Source: Sphingobacterium sp. SGG-5 (GTDB lineage Bacteria > Bacteroidota > Bacteroidia > Sphingobacteriales > Sphingobacteriaceae). Taken from it: 64,000 nt of DNA. The position numbers and the translations under genes are program-made. The stretch lies in the NCBI RefSeq assembly GCF_011043525.1, contig NZ_JAAKGO010000005.1, positions 1-64,000 of the forward strand, in the 5' to 3' direction. Below the pieces are notes generated by a model, which was given only the letters and a program-made list of their open reading frames with translations, was not told where the DNA came from and ran no database searches. This document shows, piece by piece, positions 47,047 to 54,996 of the stretch (position 1 is the stretch's first letter; every line of letters starts with the position of its first letter).

Positions 47047-47505
47047 ATGGCTTTTTTAATCGTATTGCTCACGTTTACATTGATGGAAGGGGCAACCTGG
47101 ATTATCCATAAATATGTTATGCACGGTTTTCTTTGGGTTTTGCACAAAGACCATCATGACCACAGCAATGAGGGCGTTCTTGAAAAGAACGACTATTTCT
47201 TTGTCATATTTGCTATACCCACGATTGCTTTGATGTATTTCGGTTCACTTGAAAATTTCAACTATCTGTTTTATATCGGATTGGGCATTATGCTTTACGG
47301 AATGGCTTATTTTTTTGTGCACGATATTTTTATCCACCAACGGATCAAATTTCTGTCCCAGACCCAAAGTGCCTATTTTTTGGCACTGCGCAGGGCACAC
47401 AAACAACATCACAAACATATCGGAAAAGAAAACGGTGAATGTTTCGGGTTTTTATATGTGCCTTTCAAATATTTCAAAATGTATTTTAATTCCGCGAAAA
47501 AATGA
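47047..47505 (+). CDS. crtZ: Beta-carotene hydroxylase
   Basis: Di-iron membrane hydroxylase of 152 residues that adds 3-hydroxyl groups to the rings of beta-carotene, giving zeaxanthin. The histidine clusters are present: HKYVMHG, HKDHHDHSNEG, VHDIFIHQRI and RRAHKQHHKHIGKE. Four hydrophobic helices separate them. It lies 1 nt after the SRPBCC gene and overlaps the cyclase gene by 4 nt. Confidence 0.95.
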   Translation: MAFLIVLLTFTLMEGATWIIHKYVMHGFLWVLHKDHHDHSNEGVLEKNDYFFVIFAIPTIALMYFGSLENFNYLFYIGLGIMLYGMAYFFVHDIFIHQRIKFLSQTQSAYFLALRRAHKQHHKHIGKENGECFGFLYVPFKYFKMYFNSAKK

Positions 47506-48203
47506 TGGCATATACTTATTCAATGATATTATTTTTTACGGTCATCATTTGCTTTATCACATCTTTTGACAGCCGGATTCTCTTTAACCGTTATTTTGGA
47601 TCGTTTATAAAATCTGCGATTTTGGTTGCTATACCATTTATTTCTTGGGATATATGGTTTACCGCAAAAGGTGTTTGGTGGTTCAATACAGATTATACAC
47701 TGGGAATAGTGATAGCGGGTTTGCCTCTTGAAGAATGGCTTTTCTTTATTTTCATTCCGTTTTCATGCGTGTTTACCTATTTCTGTTTTGATAAGTTTTT
47801 CAAGTTAGGATGGCTATCCGCCTTAAATAACCTGATCGTTTTTGTCAGCGTCATTATCTGTTCGGTTATGGCTTTGTTGCATTATGATAAAATCTATACA
47901 CTTATGACGGCTATCGCCACTATAGCAACTTTAATTTACCTGCATTTCATTGCACAGGTAGATTGGATTGGCAAGGCATCTTTGGTGTTTACTATATTGA
48001 TGTTAGGTTTTTTTCCTGTAAATGGCGTACTGACGGGGACTGGGATCGAAACACCTATCGTAAATTACAACCCGGGAGATTTTCTGGGTATACGGATACT
48101 AACGATACCAATTGAGGATGCCGTTTATGGATATACGCAGTTTCTTTTGGTGCTTTATTTTTTTAAACGGTTTAAACATATAGATGATGAAAGCAAAAAA
48201 TAA
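47502..48203 (+). CDS. Lycopene cyclase, CrtYcd type
   Basis: Membrane protein of 233 residues with two copies of the lycopene-cyclase domain found as CrtYc/CrtYd. Copy one has the conserved WDIWFTAKGVWWFN and LPLEEWLFFIFIP. Copy two has NYNPGDFLGIRILTIPIEDAVYGY. The fused form in one protein is common in Bacteroidota. It closes the ends of lycopene to give beta-carotene. It overlaps crtZ by 4 nt and the lipocalin by 20 nt. Confidence 0.9.
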   Translation: MMAYTYSMILFFTVIICFITSFDSRILFNRYFGSFIKSAILVAIPFISWDIWFTAKGVWWFNTDYTLGIVIAGLPLEEWLFFIFIPFSCVFTYFCFDKFFKLGWLSALNNLIVFVSVIICSVMALLHYDKIYTLMTAIATIATLIYLHFIAQVDWIGKASLVFTILMLGFFPVNGVLTGTGIETPIVNYNPGDFLGIRILTIPIEDAVYGYTQFLLVLYFFKRFKHIDDESKK

Positions 48204-48750
48204 AATTTTAACAGTGGCCTTTTCCATAGCGTTAATTGCTCTTTTAAATTCCTGTGCCTCGATCCCCAAAAAGGCAAAAGCAGTGGAAAACTTTGATGTC
48301 GATGAATATTTAGGCACTTGGTACGAAATTGCCCGTTTTGATTCTCGTTTTGAAAGGGACTTGGACAATGTTTCCGCTCAATACAGCCTGAATGAAAATG
48401 GCAATGTCATCGTCTTGAACAGTGGCTATAACCATAATAAGCAAGAATGGAAAAAAGCGGACGGTTTAGCAAGGTTCAGAGGAGATAAAAATGTTGCAAA
48501 ATTGAAAGTAAGTTTTTTCGGTCCTTTTTATTCTGGTTACAATGTGGTCGCATTGGACGAAAATTACCAGTATGCGCTGGTTGCGGGAAAAAACCTAAAG
48601 TATTTATGGATTTTATCGAGAACAAAGAACGTTCCCCAAGAGGTTAAAGCAAACTATCTGGGAATTGCAGAAGGGATTGGTTATGATACCTCTAAACTGA
48701 TCTGGGTAAAGCACGACAGGAACGATAATCCATTTTTGAATGAAAAGTAG
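48184..48750 (+). CDS. Blc-like lipocalin lipoprotein
   Basis: Protein of 188 residues. Lipobox LLNSC (Cys near 24) predicts an outer-membrane lipoprotein. The lipocalin signature is DVDEYLGTWYEIARFDSRFERDL, with YALVAGKNLKYLWILSR near the C-terminus. Blc proteins bind lipids or lysophospholipids and are induced by envelope stress. It overlaps the cyclase by 20 nt and the photolyase by 11 nt. It may scavenge damaged lipids or hold pigment. Confidence 0.9.
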   Translation: MMKAKNKILTVAFSIALIALLNSCASIPKKAKAVENFDVDEYLGTWYEIARFDSRFERDLDNVSAQYSLNENGNVIVLNSGYNHNKQEWKKADGLARFRGDKNVAKLKVSFFGPFYSGYNVVALDENYQYALVAGKNLKYLWILSRTKNVPQEVKANYLGIAEGIGYDTSKLIWVKHDRNDNPFLNEK

Positions 48751-50047
48751 GGTCTCCGTTTTTTGGTTTCGCAGAGATCTGCGTTTGGAAGACAATGTGG
48801 GTTTGTATCAGGCACTTGCTTCCGAATTACCCGTGTTGCCGGTTTTTATTTTTGATGAGACCATCCTAAATAAATTAGAAGATAAAAAAGACCGAAGGGT
48901 TGACTATATCCATCAGGTACTCTCGGCAATAAATAGCGGATTGAAGACATTCAACGCAAGATTGAATACATTTTATGGAAATCCTTTGGATGTTTTTAAA
49001 ATGCTTTCCGAAAAATATGCTGTTCAAGGCGTTTTCTGCAATCGGGATTATGAACCGCAAGCCATTAAACGGGATACGGAGATTTACCAGTTTTTCAACG
49101 AACAGAACATTCCTTTTAAGGCATTCAAAGACCAGGTCATTTTTGATAAAAACGATGTATTGAAAAATGACGGCACACCCTATACGGTTTATACCCCGTA
49201 TTCAAAAAAATGGAAAGAGCTATTGACAGAAAAAGATTACAAGTCGTATAATCCTGATTGCACTAATTTTTTCAGACAGCGGTTTGCCGAAATTCATTCG
49301 TTGAATGAATTCGGTTTTGAAAAAACAGATATCACTTTTGATCCGCCGAAATTAGATGCAAAAATCATTGACGAATACGACAAATTCAGGGATTATCCTG
49401 CAATGCAACGGACAACAGAATTGAGCATCGCTCTTCGATTTGGCACCATTAGTATTCGTAAATGTGTAGCTTTTGCATGGAACCACAATCAAACGTGGCT
49501 GAATGAATTGATCTGGCGAGAGTTTTTTATGCAGATCTTATATCATTTCCCTAAATTGGTTAATCAATCTTTTAAATCGAAATACGATAACATCAAATGG
49601 CGAAACAATGAATGGGAATTTGAAAAGTGGTGCGAGGGAAAAACAGGTTATCCGATTGTCGATGCAGGAATGCGACAATTGAACCAAACAGGATCTATGC
49701 ACAATCGGGTACGGATGATTGCAGGGAGTTTTTTGTGCAAACATTTACTGATAGATTGGCGTTGGGGTGAAGCCTACTTTGCACAAAAGCTGAACGATTA
49801 CGATTTATCGGCCAACAATGGAAACTGGCAATGGGCATCGGGTTCGGGTTGTGATGCTGCACCGTATTTCAGGGTGTTTAACCCAACTGTTCAAACCGAT
49901 AAGTTTGATAAGAAGTTGGAATATATCAAAAAATGGATTCCCGGATTTGGAACAGATGCTTACCCCCAACAAATAGTAGAACACAGTTTCGCAAGAGACA
50001 GAGCGTTGAAAGTATATGGAGAAGCCGTCAAGGAAAACAATCAATAA
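48740..50047 (+). CDS. phrB: Deoxyribodipyrimidine photolyase
   Basis: Light-driven DNA repair enzyme of 435 residues from the class I photolyase/cryptochrome family. The N-terminal antenna-binding domain begins VFWFRRDLRLEDN. The FAD domain has ELIWREFFMQILYHFP, GKTGYPIVDAGMRQL, MHNRVRMIAGSFL and the C-terminal NNGNWQWASGSGCDAAPYFRVFNP, all of which line FAD and the lesion in this family. It overlaps the lipocalin by 11 nt. It fits a light-protection operon. Confidence 0.9.
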   Translation: MKSRVSVFWFRRDLRLEDNVGLYQALASELPVLPVFIFDETILNKLEDKKDRRVDYIHQVLSAINSGLKTFNARLNTFYGNPLDVFKMLSEKYAVQGVFCNRDYEPQAIKRDTEIYQFFNEQNIPFKAFKDQVIFDKNDVLKNDGTPYTVYTPYSKKWKELLTEKDYKSYNPDCTNFFRQRFAEIHSLNEFGFEKTDITFDPPKLDAKIIDEYDKFRDYPAMQRTTELSIALRFGTISIRKCVAFAWNHNQTWLNELIWREFFMQILYHFPKLVNQSFKSKYDNIKWRNNEWEFEKWCEGKTGYPIVDAGMRQLNQTGSMHNRVRMIAGSFLCKHLLIDWRWGEAYFAQKLNDYDLSANNGNWQWASGSGCDAAPYFRVFNPTVQTDKFDKKLEYIKKWIPGFGTDAYPQQIVEHSFARDRALKVYGEAVKENNQ

Positions 50048-50065
50048 CGCTTTAATTAAAGTAAA

Positions 50066-50584
50066 ATGGAGAGAAACAATGTAGTGTTGGTCGATGAAAA
50101 CGATAATGCCATTGCTGAAATGGAAAAATTGATGGCCCACGAGCAAGGGCGTCTTCACCGGGCATTTTCGGTATTTATATTTAATGATAAGGGAGAGCTT
50201 CTTTTGCAGCAGCGGGCAAGCCACAAGTACCACGGAGCAGGGTTATGGACGAACACCTGTTGTTCGCATCCGCAATGGGGAGAAACTGTTGCTTTAAGTG
50301 CAGAGGAGCGGTTAATCTATGAAATGGGACTGAAATGTGATTTAAGATTGGTCTATTCATTTATATACAATGAGCGGGTTGAAAACAATTTGACAGAGCA
50401 TGAGCTGGATTATGTTTTTGTTGGTTATTCTGACCAATGTCCTGTTTTAAACAAAGATGAAGTACAGGACTATAAGTGGATGAATGCGGATGAAATTCTA
50501 TCTGATATAAAAAATAATCCATCACATTATACGGTCTGGTTCAGACAGGCCTTTCCGGAGCTGCTTTCAAAAATCAATTCATGA
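50066..50584 (+). CDS. idi: Isopentenyl-diphosphate delta-isomerase, type 1
   Basis: Nudix-fold enzyme of 172 residues that interconverts isopentenyl and dimethylallyl diphosphates, supplying the carotenoid pathway. The active-site Cys is in LWTNTCCSHPQWGE, and the active-site Glu region is in the C-terminal Nudix half (ELDYVFVGYSDQ). The start VVLVDENDNAIAEMEK is typical. It ends one codon into the next gene's start (4-nt overlap). Confidence 0.92.
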   Translation: MERNNVVLVDENDNAIAEMEKLMAHEQGRLHRAFSVFIFNDKGELLLQQRASHKYHGAGLWTNTCCSHPQWGETVALSAEERLIYEMGLKCDLRLVYSFIYNERVENNLTEHELDYVFVGYSDQCPVLNKDEVQDYKWMNADEILSDIKNNPSHYTVWFRQAFPELLSKINS

Positions 50585-51483
50585 AAAAGATATTAATCGC
50601 CGGAGGTACAGGTTTTGTCGGAAAAGCATTGATAAAGCACCTAGTAAATTGTGGTTATATGGTCAATGTGTTAACACGGAGAAACAAAATCAGCAGCATG
50701 GAGAACATTCGGTATTTTGAATGGGATATAAAGAAAGGATTTATTGACGAAAAAGCATTTGAGGGCGTTTCGAAAATCATCAATCTAACAGGCGCAAACA
50801 TTACCGAAAAGCGTTGGACGGAAAAAAGGAAAGTTGAAATAATCGAAAGCCGGACCAAGGCAATAGATTTACTTTTTACCTATGTTAAAACAAGGAATTT
50901 TAGCATAGATATCTTCATTTCATCTTCCGCCGTAGGTTATTATGGTGCGATTACTACGGATGAAATATTTACAGAGAAATCCAATAACGGCAGCGATTTT
51001 TTGGCTTCGGTTTGCCGGAAATGGGAAAAAACAGCACTGCAATTTGACAGTTTGGGTGTTGCTACCGTGATTTTAAGAAAAGGCGTTGTCCTTGGGAGAG
51101 ATGGTGGTATGTATCAAAAATTAGCACCTTTGGCGAAGTTGGGCATCAATACATCTTTAGGAAATGGCAGGCAATACTTACCCTGGATTGACATCCGGGA
51201 TTTAGTCCGGTTGTATGAATTCATCTTGAAGACAGATGAACTCAGCGGGGTTTTTAATGCTGTTTCTTCCGAGCACATTATGATGAATGATTTTTCTAAA
51301 GCCCTGCTAAGGTCATTCGGAAAAACGAGTTTTTTGCCCAATGTACCAGCATTTCTGGTAAGGTTATTTTTGGGGGAAATGTCCGTGATGTTGTTAAAGG
51401 GTTCTAGGGTCAGCAATTACAAAATAAAACAAACCGGCTTTAAATTTGAGTATAGCTCGATTGAGAAGACATTTTTTATGTAG
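50581..51483 (+). CDS. TIGR01777 family NAD(P)-dependent oxidoreductase
   Basis: Extended short-chain-dehydrogenase-like protein of 300 residues. The nucleotide-binding motif is ILIAGGTGFVGKALIKHL. The family block INLTGANITEKRWTEKRKVEIIESR is near residue 70, and the active-site region SSSAVGYYGA near residue 120 replaces the usual YxxxK. The C-terminal DUF1731-like part has FLPNVPAFLVRLFLGEMSVMLLKGSRV. Function is unknown. Relatives often sit next to photolyases, as here. Last gene of the operon. Confidence 0.85.
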   Translation: MKKILIAGGTGFVGKALIKHLVNCGYMVNVLTRRNKISSMENIRYFEWDIKKGFIDEKAFEGVSKIINLTGANITEKRWTEKRKVEIIESRTKAIDLLFTYVKTRNFSIDIFISSSAVGYYGAITTDEIFTEKSNNGSDFLASVCRKWEKTALQFDSLGVATVILRKGVVLGRDGGMYQKLAPLAKLGINTSLGNGRQYLPWIDIRDLVRLYEFILKTDELSGVFNAVSSEHIMMNDFSKALLRSFGKTSFLPNVPAFLVRLFLGEMSVMLLKGSRVSNYKIKQTGFKFEYSSIEKTFFM

Positions 51484-51523
51484 TAATAAAGCTGGTTGAA
51501 GACTTTAGTATAGCTTTCTTTAT
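51484..51523 (+). terminator. Possible weak terminator of the carotenoid operon
   Basis: AATAAAGCT just after the TIGR01777 stop can pair with AGCTTTCTTTATT, with one bulge and an 18-nt loop. T-rich sequence follows. The match is imperfect. Confidence 0.35.
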
Positions 51524-51649
51524 TGACATTTTTTACAATTTCCGTTTTTCCGTGTTTAAGATAATTTTCGGTTTAGCGGAGCTAACTTTATTTTTATCTA
51601 GATCATACTTATAAGAGGTGTCTTTCAATTGGTTCAATCGCCTTAAATC

Positions 51650-51730
51650 TTCCAATAAAGAGTTCGAGTTTTGTACCAGTGGGTTCACAAAATGAAAGCT
51701 TCACTGAAAAGTGAGGCTTTTTTTGTGAAC
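51650..51730 (+). repeat. Left tRNA-3'-end-like direct repeat and hairpin
   Basis: A segment of about 43 nt (51650-51690) is nearly identical to 52136-52178: both share CTTCCA, TAAA, then GTTCGAGTTTTGTACCAG and a final GGG(T/A)TCACA. The 3' half resembles the end of a tRNA gene. A hairpin with GTTCAC/GTGAAC arms (51683-51730), an inner TCAC/GTGA stem and a 7-T run starts at its end. It marks one side of the 21-bp array. Confidence 0.7.
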
Positions 51731-51737
51731 TGGGATG

Positions 51738-52095
51738 AGAATGGTTGGGCATTTTGCGTATATACAGTGCACCTCTGACAACATACAAAACAGTTTTGCG
51801 GACATGTAAAACGACAATGTGTGTATGCAAAACAGTTTTGCATGTATACAACGCAATATTACGTGTACGCTATACAGCATGACGTGTATACAATGCAAGA
51901 AAACATAAGGTTATTGCAGTTTAGCGTGTATGCTATGCTGCATCGCATATACAGTGTGCAGCATAACGTATACGTCATGCAACATACACATCACGCAAAA
52001 CGGCATTGTATACTGTAAAAACAGTGCGACGTGTACTCAAAACGCCACAGACGGTATGTTGTGGCGTTTTGCGTGTATGCATTGGCGTCATGTAT
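51738..52095 (+). repeat. Second 21-bp tandem array
   Basis: About 16 units of exactly 21 bp lie in phase from 51738 to 52073, with a 4-bp slip near 52091. Unit starts at 51843, 51864, 51885, 51927 and 52074 begin TGTATRC or TGTACGC-like, and ends are mostly ACG or GCG. Two units contain inverted repeats, such as ATGCAAAAC-A-GTTTTGCAT at 51825-51843. Motifs are rich in alternating purine-pyrimidine steps (GTATAC, CGTGTA). All six frames are largely open as short heptad peptides, which follows from the period. No gene is supported here. Confidence 0.8.
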
Positions 52096-52135
52096 ACATG
52101 CAATATTGCAAAGTGTGTTATCAAAATTGCAAAGT

Positions 52136-52208
52136 ATCTTCCAGTAAAAGGTTCGAGTTTTGTACCAGCGGGATCACACAAGGCGCAATTTCTTGCGCCT
52201 TGTGTGAT
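52136..52208 (+). repeat. Right tRNA-3'-end-like direct repeat and perfect hairpin
   Basis: Second copy of the direct repeat seen at 51650. Its end CCAGCGGGATCACA (52165-52178) equals the 3' end of tRNA-Lys at 42734-42747. A perfect 16-bp hairpin with arms ATCACACAAGGCGCAA (52173-52188) and its complement (52193-52208) and a 4-nt loop begins within it. The hairpin lies 14 nt before the stop codon of the SRPBCC gene transcribed toward it and could terminate that transcript. Confidence 0.7.
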
Positions 52209-52221
52209 TAAAGAAAGCTGC

Positions 52222-52671
52222 TTACGCGTCTGGAATTTCAGGTTCTACAAGTTTTATTAGCTTCTCCAAAGATTCCTGCCATCCCAAATAACACATTTCT
52301 GTCGGTATTACTGCGGGAATCCCTTCCTGCAGCACTTTCAGTTCAGTACCACATGAAACCGCATTCAGCCATATTGTTGTTGTCATTTCCCCAGGCATAT
52401 TAGGATCATCAAATGCGTCGCTATACTTAATCAAAGCATTGGGTACAATTTCGAGATACTTTCCTCCGAAAGAATGTCCGTTCCCAGTACTGAAATTAAT
52501 AAACGTCATATGATACCCCCCTCCCACTTTAAAATCCATATGCTGCACAGTACATATAAAGCCATAGGGCGGCAACCAAGTCGCATGGGCGATGGGGTCA
52601 GCAAATGCCCGAAATACCTTTTCGGGGCTTGCTTTGATCACGCGATGTAACGAAACTGAATTATTTTCCAT
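52222..52671 (-). CDS. SRPBCC (AHSA1-like) protein
   Basis: Protein of 149 residues when started at the ATG at 52671 (MENNSVSLHRVIKASPEKVFRAFADPIAHATWLPP), the usual family start. An in-frame ATG at 52713 overlaps the DoxX-like gene and adds a poorly conserved stretch. The sheet contains GFICTVQHMDFKVGGGYHMTFIN, and the C-terminal helix has CYLGWQESLEKLIKLVEPE. The ligand is not known. It is last in a three-gene minus-strand group. Confidence 0.85.
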   Translation of the reverse strand: MENNSVSLHRVIKASPEKVFRAFADPIAHATWLPPYGFICTVQHMDFKVGGGYHMTFINFSTGNGHSFGGKYLEIVPNALIKYSDAFDDPNMPGEMTTTIWLNAVSCGTELKVLQEGIPAVIPTEMCYLGWQESLEKLIKLVEPEIPDA

Positions 52672-52675
52672 AGTA

Positions 52676-53053
52676 TTAAATTTTTGTCGCCCGTATCTTA
52701 TTGCCATATACATAGGAAACGGCCAAGATGCCCAAGACCACTAATGGCATCAACATAAATCCAATGTTTTGGTCTACGCAGGCATGACTAATGAATGCAA
52801 AGATTAAATTAAAGGTAAGCCCTGCATATGCCCATTCACGCAGCTTAGCTGGCACTTTTGAGACGGAAATCGCCAAAACACCAAGTGCTTTACAGATAAT
52901 CAGTGCGTAAGCGAAATAATCGGGATAGCCCAGCGGTCTTGTTCCTATGGTTGCCTGCTCGGGTGAAAAAAGTATAGTACTAAGCGGCATCACACCTTCC
53001 CAAAGGATGATAATAGTCGTTGCTATCCAAAAGATGATTTTATTTTTCTTCAT
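52676..53053 (-). CDS. DoxX-like membrane protein
   Basis: Protein of 125 residues with four transmembrane helices: IIFWIATTIIILWEGVMPLS, YPDYFAYALIICKALGVLAI, REWAYAGLTFNLIFAFISH, and FMLMPLVVLGILAVSYV. It resembles the DoxX-like protein at 20133 in length, topology and the central EWAYAG motif. It lies 4 nt from the downstream SRPBCC start and 17 nt after the upstream one. Function unknown. Confidence 0.85.
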   Translation of the reverse strand: MKKNKIIFWIATTIIILWEGVMPLSTILFSPEQATIGTRPLGYPDYFAYALIICKALGVLAISVSKVPAKLREWAYAGLTFNLIFAFISHACVDQNIGFMLMPLVVLGILAVSYVYGNKIRATKI

Positions 53054-53070
53054 ATTATTAATGATTAGGT

Positions 53071-53508
53071 TTATTTCTTCATATAATCAAAAGCTCCTTT
53101 CCGGAGCCGAATTCCATATTCCAGATAAGCTTTCATACAATCGAGAAAGTTTCCCCAACCAAAGGTATTGCCAATAAGCCATTCGAGGTTTTCTTCGTTC
53201 ATCTCCTTCTCACCCTCGGTAACTTTTACGACCGTACTTTTGTCCGGTTGCTCTTCCAACATAATATTCACAACAGTTTCGTCGTCCCACACAAACGAAA
53301 TGAATTTATTAGGTTGTATGTCGACAACACGCACGGGAAATTTACCTGGAAAATCTCCAAATTCCCAATGAAGCTCTTTACCTGTTTCCATACGTCCTGT
53401 ACTTTCAGAAATGAAATACTTCGTGATTTTTTCAGGTGTTACAATGGCTTCAAAAACTTCCTGTATGGGCTTTTGGATTTGTAACGTCGCTTTTGCTGTA
53501 AGTTTCAT
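53071..53508 (-). CDS. SRPBCC (AHSA1-like) protein
   Basis: Protein of 145 residues with the AHSA1 pattern: ATLQIQKPIQEVFEAIVTPEKITKYFISES at the start, GKELHWEFGDFPGKFPVRVVDIQPNKFISFVWDDE in the middle and the late IGNTFGWGNFLDCMKAYLEYG. First gene of the SRPBCC-DoxX-SRPBCC group. Unlike the group at 19290, no ArsR gene precedes it. Confidence 0.85.
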   Translation of the reverse strand: MKLTAKATLQIQKPIQEVFEAIVTPEKITKYFISESTGRMETGKELHWEFGDFPGKFPVRVVDIQPNKFISFVWDDETVVNIMLEEQPDKSTVVKVTEGEKEMNEENLEWLIGNTFGWGNFLDCMKAYLEYGIRLRKGAFDYMKK

Positions 53509-53535
53509 AGCTTATAGAGAATATTCAACTATATG

Positions 53536-53955
53536 TTATTTTGGATTCGCAAAATTTATCATCCAGCATACACCGAATTTGTCGACAAATGAACCGAAAT
53601 AGTCACCCCAAAACATATCATCCATCGGCATCTCTACTGTTCCTCCGGCTGAAAGCCCATTGAAAATCCGATCTGCTTCTTCACGGCTATCGGGGGTAAT
53701 GGAAATGTAATTGTTGTTTCCCTGATTTAAAATGTGCCCTTGGCTGGGCAGGCAGTCGGAAGCCATTAAAAATTGACCATTTCCAATAGGTAAGCCTACA
53801 TGCATAGCCCTATTTTTCTCGCCTTCGGGTAGATTTTCCATTCCAGGAGCTTGGCTCATCTTCTGAACAAATAATTCTCCGCCGAAAACGGATTGGTAAA
53901 AACGGAATGCCTCTTCTGCATTTCCGTCAAAATTTAGATACGGATTGAGTGTCAT
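53536..53955 (-). CDS. VOC family protein, PhnB-like
   Basis: Protein of 139 residues with one vicinal-oxygen-chelate domain. It begins MTLNPYLNFDGNAEEAFRFYQSVFGGEL and has the PhnB-like blocks MHVGLPIGNGQFLMASDCLP and ADRIFNGLSAGGTVEMPMDDMFWGDYFGSFVDKFGVCWMINF. The enzyme activity of this subgroup is not known. It precedes the SRPBCC-DoxX group by 27 nt on the same strand. Confidence 0.88.
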   Translation of the reverse strand: MTLNPYLNFDGNAEEAFRFYQSVFGGELFVQKMSQAPGMENLPEGEKNRAMHVGLPIGNGQFLMASDCLPSQGHILNQGNNNYISITPDSREEADRIFNGLSAGGTVEMPMDDMFWGDYFGSFVDKFGVCWMINFANPK

Positions 53956-54048
53956 AATGATGTAGAGTTAACGTTACGAATATATAACTACAACAAATGT
54001 AAAACGGCAGATTTAAAATAAAGTTGCCTTATGACAAGAAATAATATG

Positions 54049-54738
54049 TCATCCGTTATTAAAAGCCGAAAGGTATTTATCGATATATAATTGTTTTTCT
54101 TTGGATTTATATTGTTGAATGAAGCGAGGATGCTCCAATGCAATCAAACGGTCAAAGAGCTTAGCTTCCTTATTCAATTTGCTGATAAAGCCTGCATTTT
54201 TCTTGCCCAGCACATATACCTCCGAAGTATCTAATCCGAGACTGATATGTTGCTTCAAGGATGTTATCATAAAATCTTTGACCATATCAAAGAGACGGGG
54301 ATCGTCATAATAATTAGCGTTGACCCACTTACCCGCGACCTGACGGATAATAGCCAAAGGAAATGGCGAATTGATGTAAAATTGTTTATAGAAAGCTGCA
54401 GCACCTCCATATGCGGTGATCATGTCGTACAAGAAAACAGAAGATACTTCATGCGTGTAGGCTGATTTCATTTCAATACCACAAATGCTTTTGAGCCGTT
54501 TGGTGTCCGTAAAAGGCACTCCTGTAACTCCTGCACCATGCCGGCTTGGATTTATTCCGACAACAAACTTACGCTGTACGAGGTCTCCATAATATTTATG
54601 ATAAAATTGTTGCATAACCTCTAAAGTCTCCGGATTATCCAGATAAGGATTTAGCACACGAAAGCCGTTTGGCAGTTCTCCCGCATAGTGTAAATGAAGA
54701 TTGAAGTCAACGACTTTTTCTGCAAAAGTTTTTGTCAT
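54049..54738 (-). CDS. SMUG2-type DNA glycosylase family protein
   Basis: Protein of 229 residues from the ATG at 54738 (MTKTFAEKVVDFN). An upstream in-frame ATG at 54813 would run into the tRNA-His gene and is rejected. The uracil-DNA-glycosylase superfamily signature is KFVVGINPSRHGAGVTGVPFTDTKRL (active-site motif GINPS). The late VYVLGKKNAGFISKLN and ALEHPRFIQQY correspond to the HP motif. It presumably removes uracil or damaged pyrimidines from DNA. Confidence 0.85.
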   Translation of the reverse strand: MTKTFAEKVVDFNLHLHYAGELPNGFRVLNPYLDNPETLEVMQQFYHKYYGDLVQRKFVVGINPSRHGAGVTGVPFTDTKRLKSICGIEMKSAYTHEVSSVFLYDMITAYGGAAAFYKQFYINSPFPLAIIRQVAGKWVNANYYDDPRLFDMVKDFMITSLKQHISLGLDTSEVYVLGKKNAGFISKLNKEAKLFDRLIALEHPRFIQQYKSKEKQLYIDKYLSAFNNG

Positions 54739-54772
54739 ATTTTTTTGACTATATATAGGCGGGTAATATAAC

Positions 54773-54800
54773 AAAAAAGCCTCTCTTTTCAGAGAAGCTT
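54773..54800 (-). terminator. Terminator of tRNA-His
   Basis: On the minus strand AAGCTTCTCT pairs with AGAGAGGCTT around a GAAA loop, with one mismatch, and is followed by six T. It begins 5 nt after the tRNA. Confidence 0.75.
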
Positions 54801-54804
54801 CTTG

Positions 54805-54879
54805 GGTAAGCAATGGGGCTCGAACCCACGACCCCTAGAACCACAATCTAGTGCTCTAACCAACTGAGCTATGCCTACC
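54805..54879 (-). tRNA. tRNA-His (anticodon GTG)
   Basis: On the minus strand the acceptor arm GTAGGCA pairs with TGCTTAC, with one G-T pair. An extra G at position -1 faces the C discriminator, the identity element of bacterial tRNA-His. The anticodon stem is CTAGA/TCTAG with loop TTGTGGT. The T-loop is TTCGAGC. CCA is not encoded. Confidence 0.95.
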
Positions 54880-54942
54880 GTGATTTTGATGACACAAAAG
54901 TAGTCTAAAAATGTATTCGTTCCAAATGTTTTTTAAACAAAA

Positions 54943-54972
54943 AACCTCATCCTATACTAATAAGATGAGGTT
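54943..54972 (-). terminator. Terminator of htpG
   Basis: AACCTCATC pairs with GATGAGGTT, 12-nt loop, followed on the minus strand by a T-run. It lies 25 nt after the htpG stop. Confidence 0.8.
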
Positions 54973-54996
54973 GAAGTATTTATTTTGAAAAAACGC

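Noticed and set aside
51738..52135. Small proteins with heptad repeats in the second array
   Set aside because: All frames show similar short open stretches because of the 21-bp period; starts and stops are not conserved.
54739..54813. N-terminal extension of the SMUG2-type gene
   Set aside because: It would overlap the terminator and 3' end of tRNA-His, and the residues are not conserved-looking.
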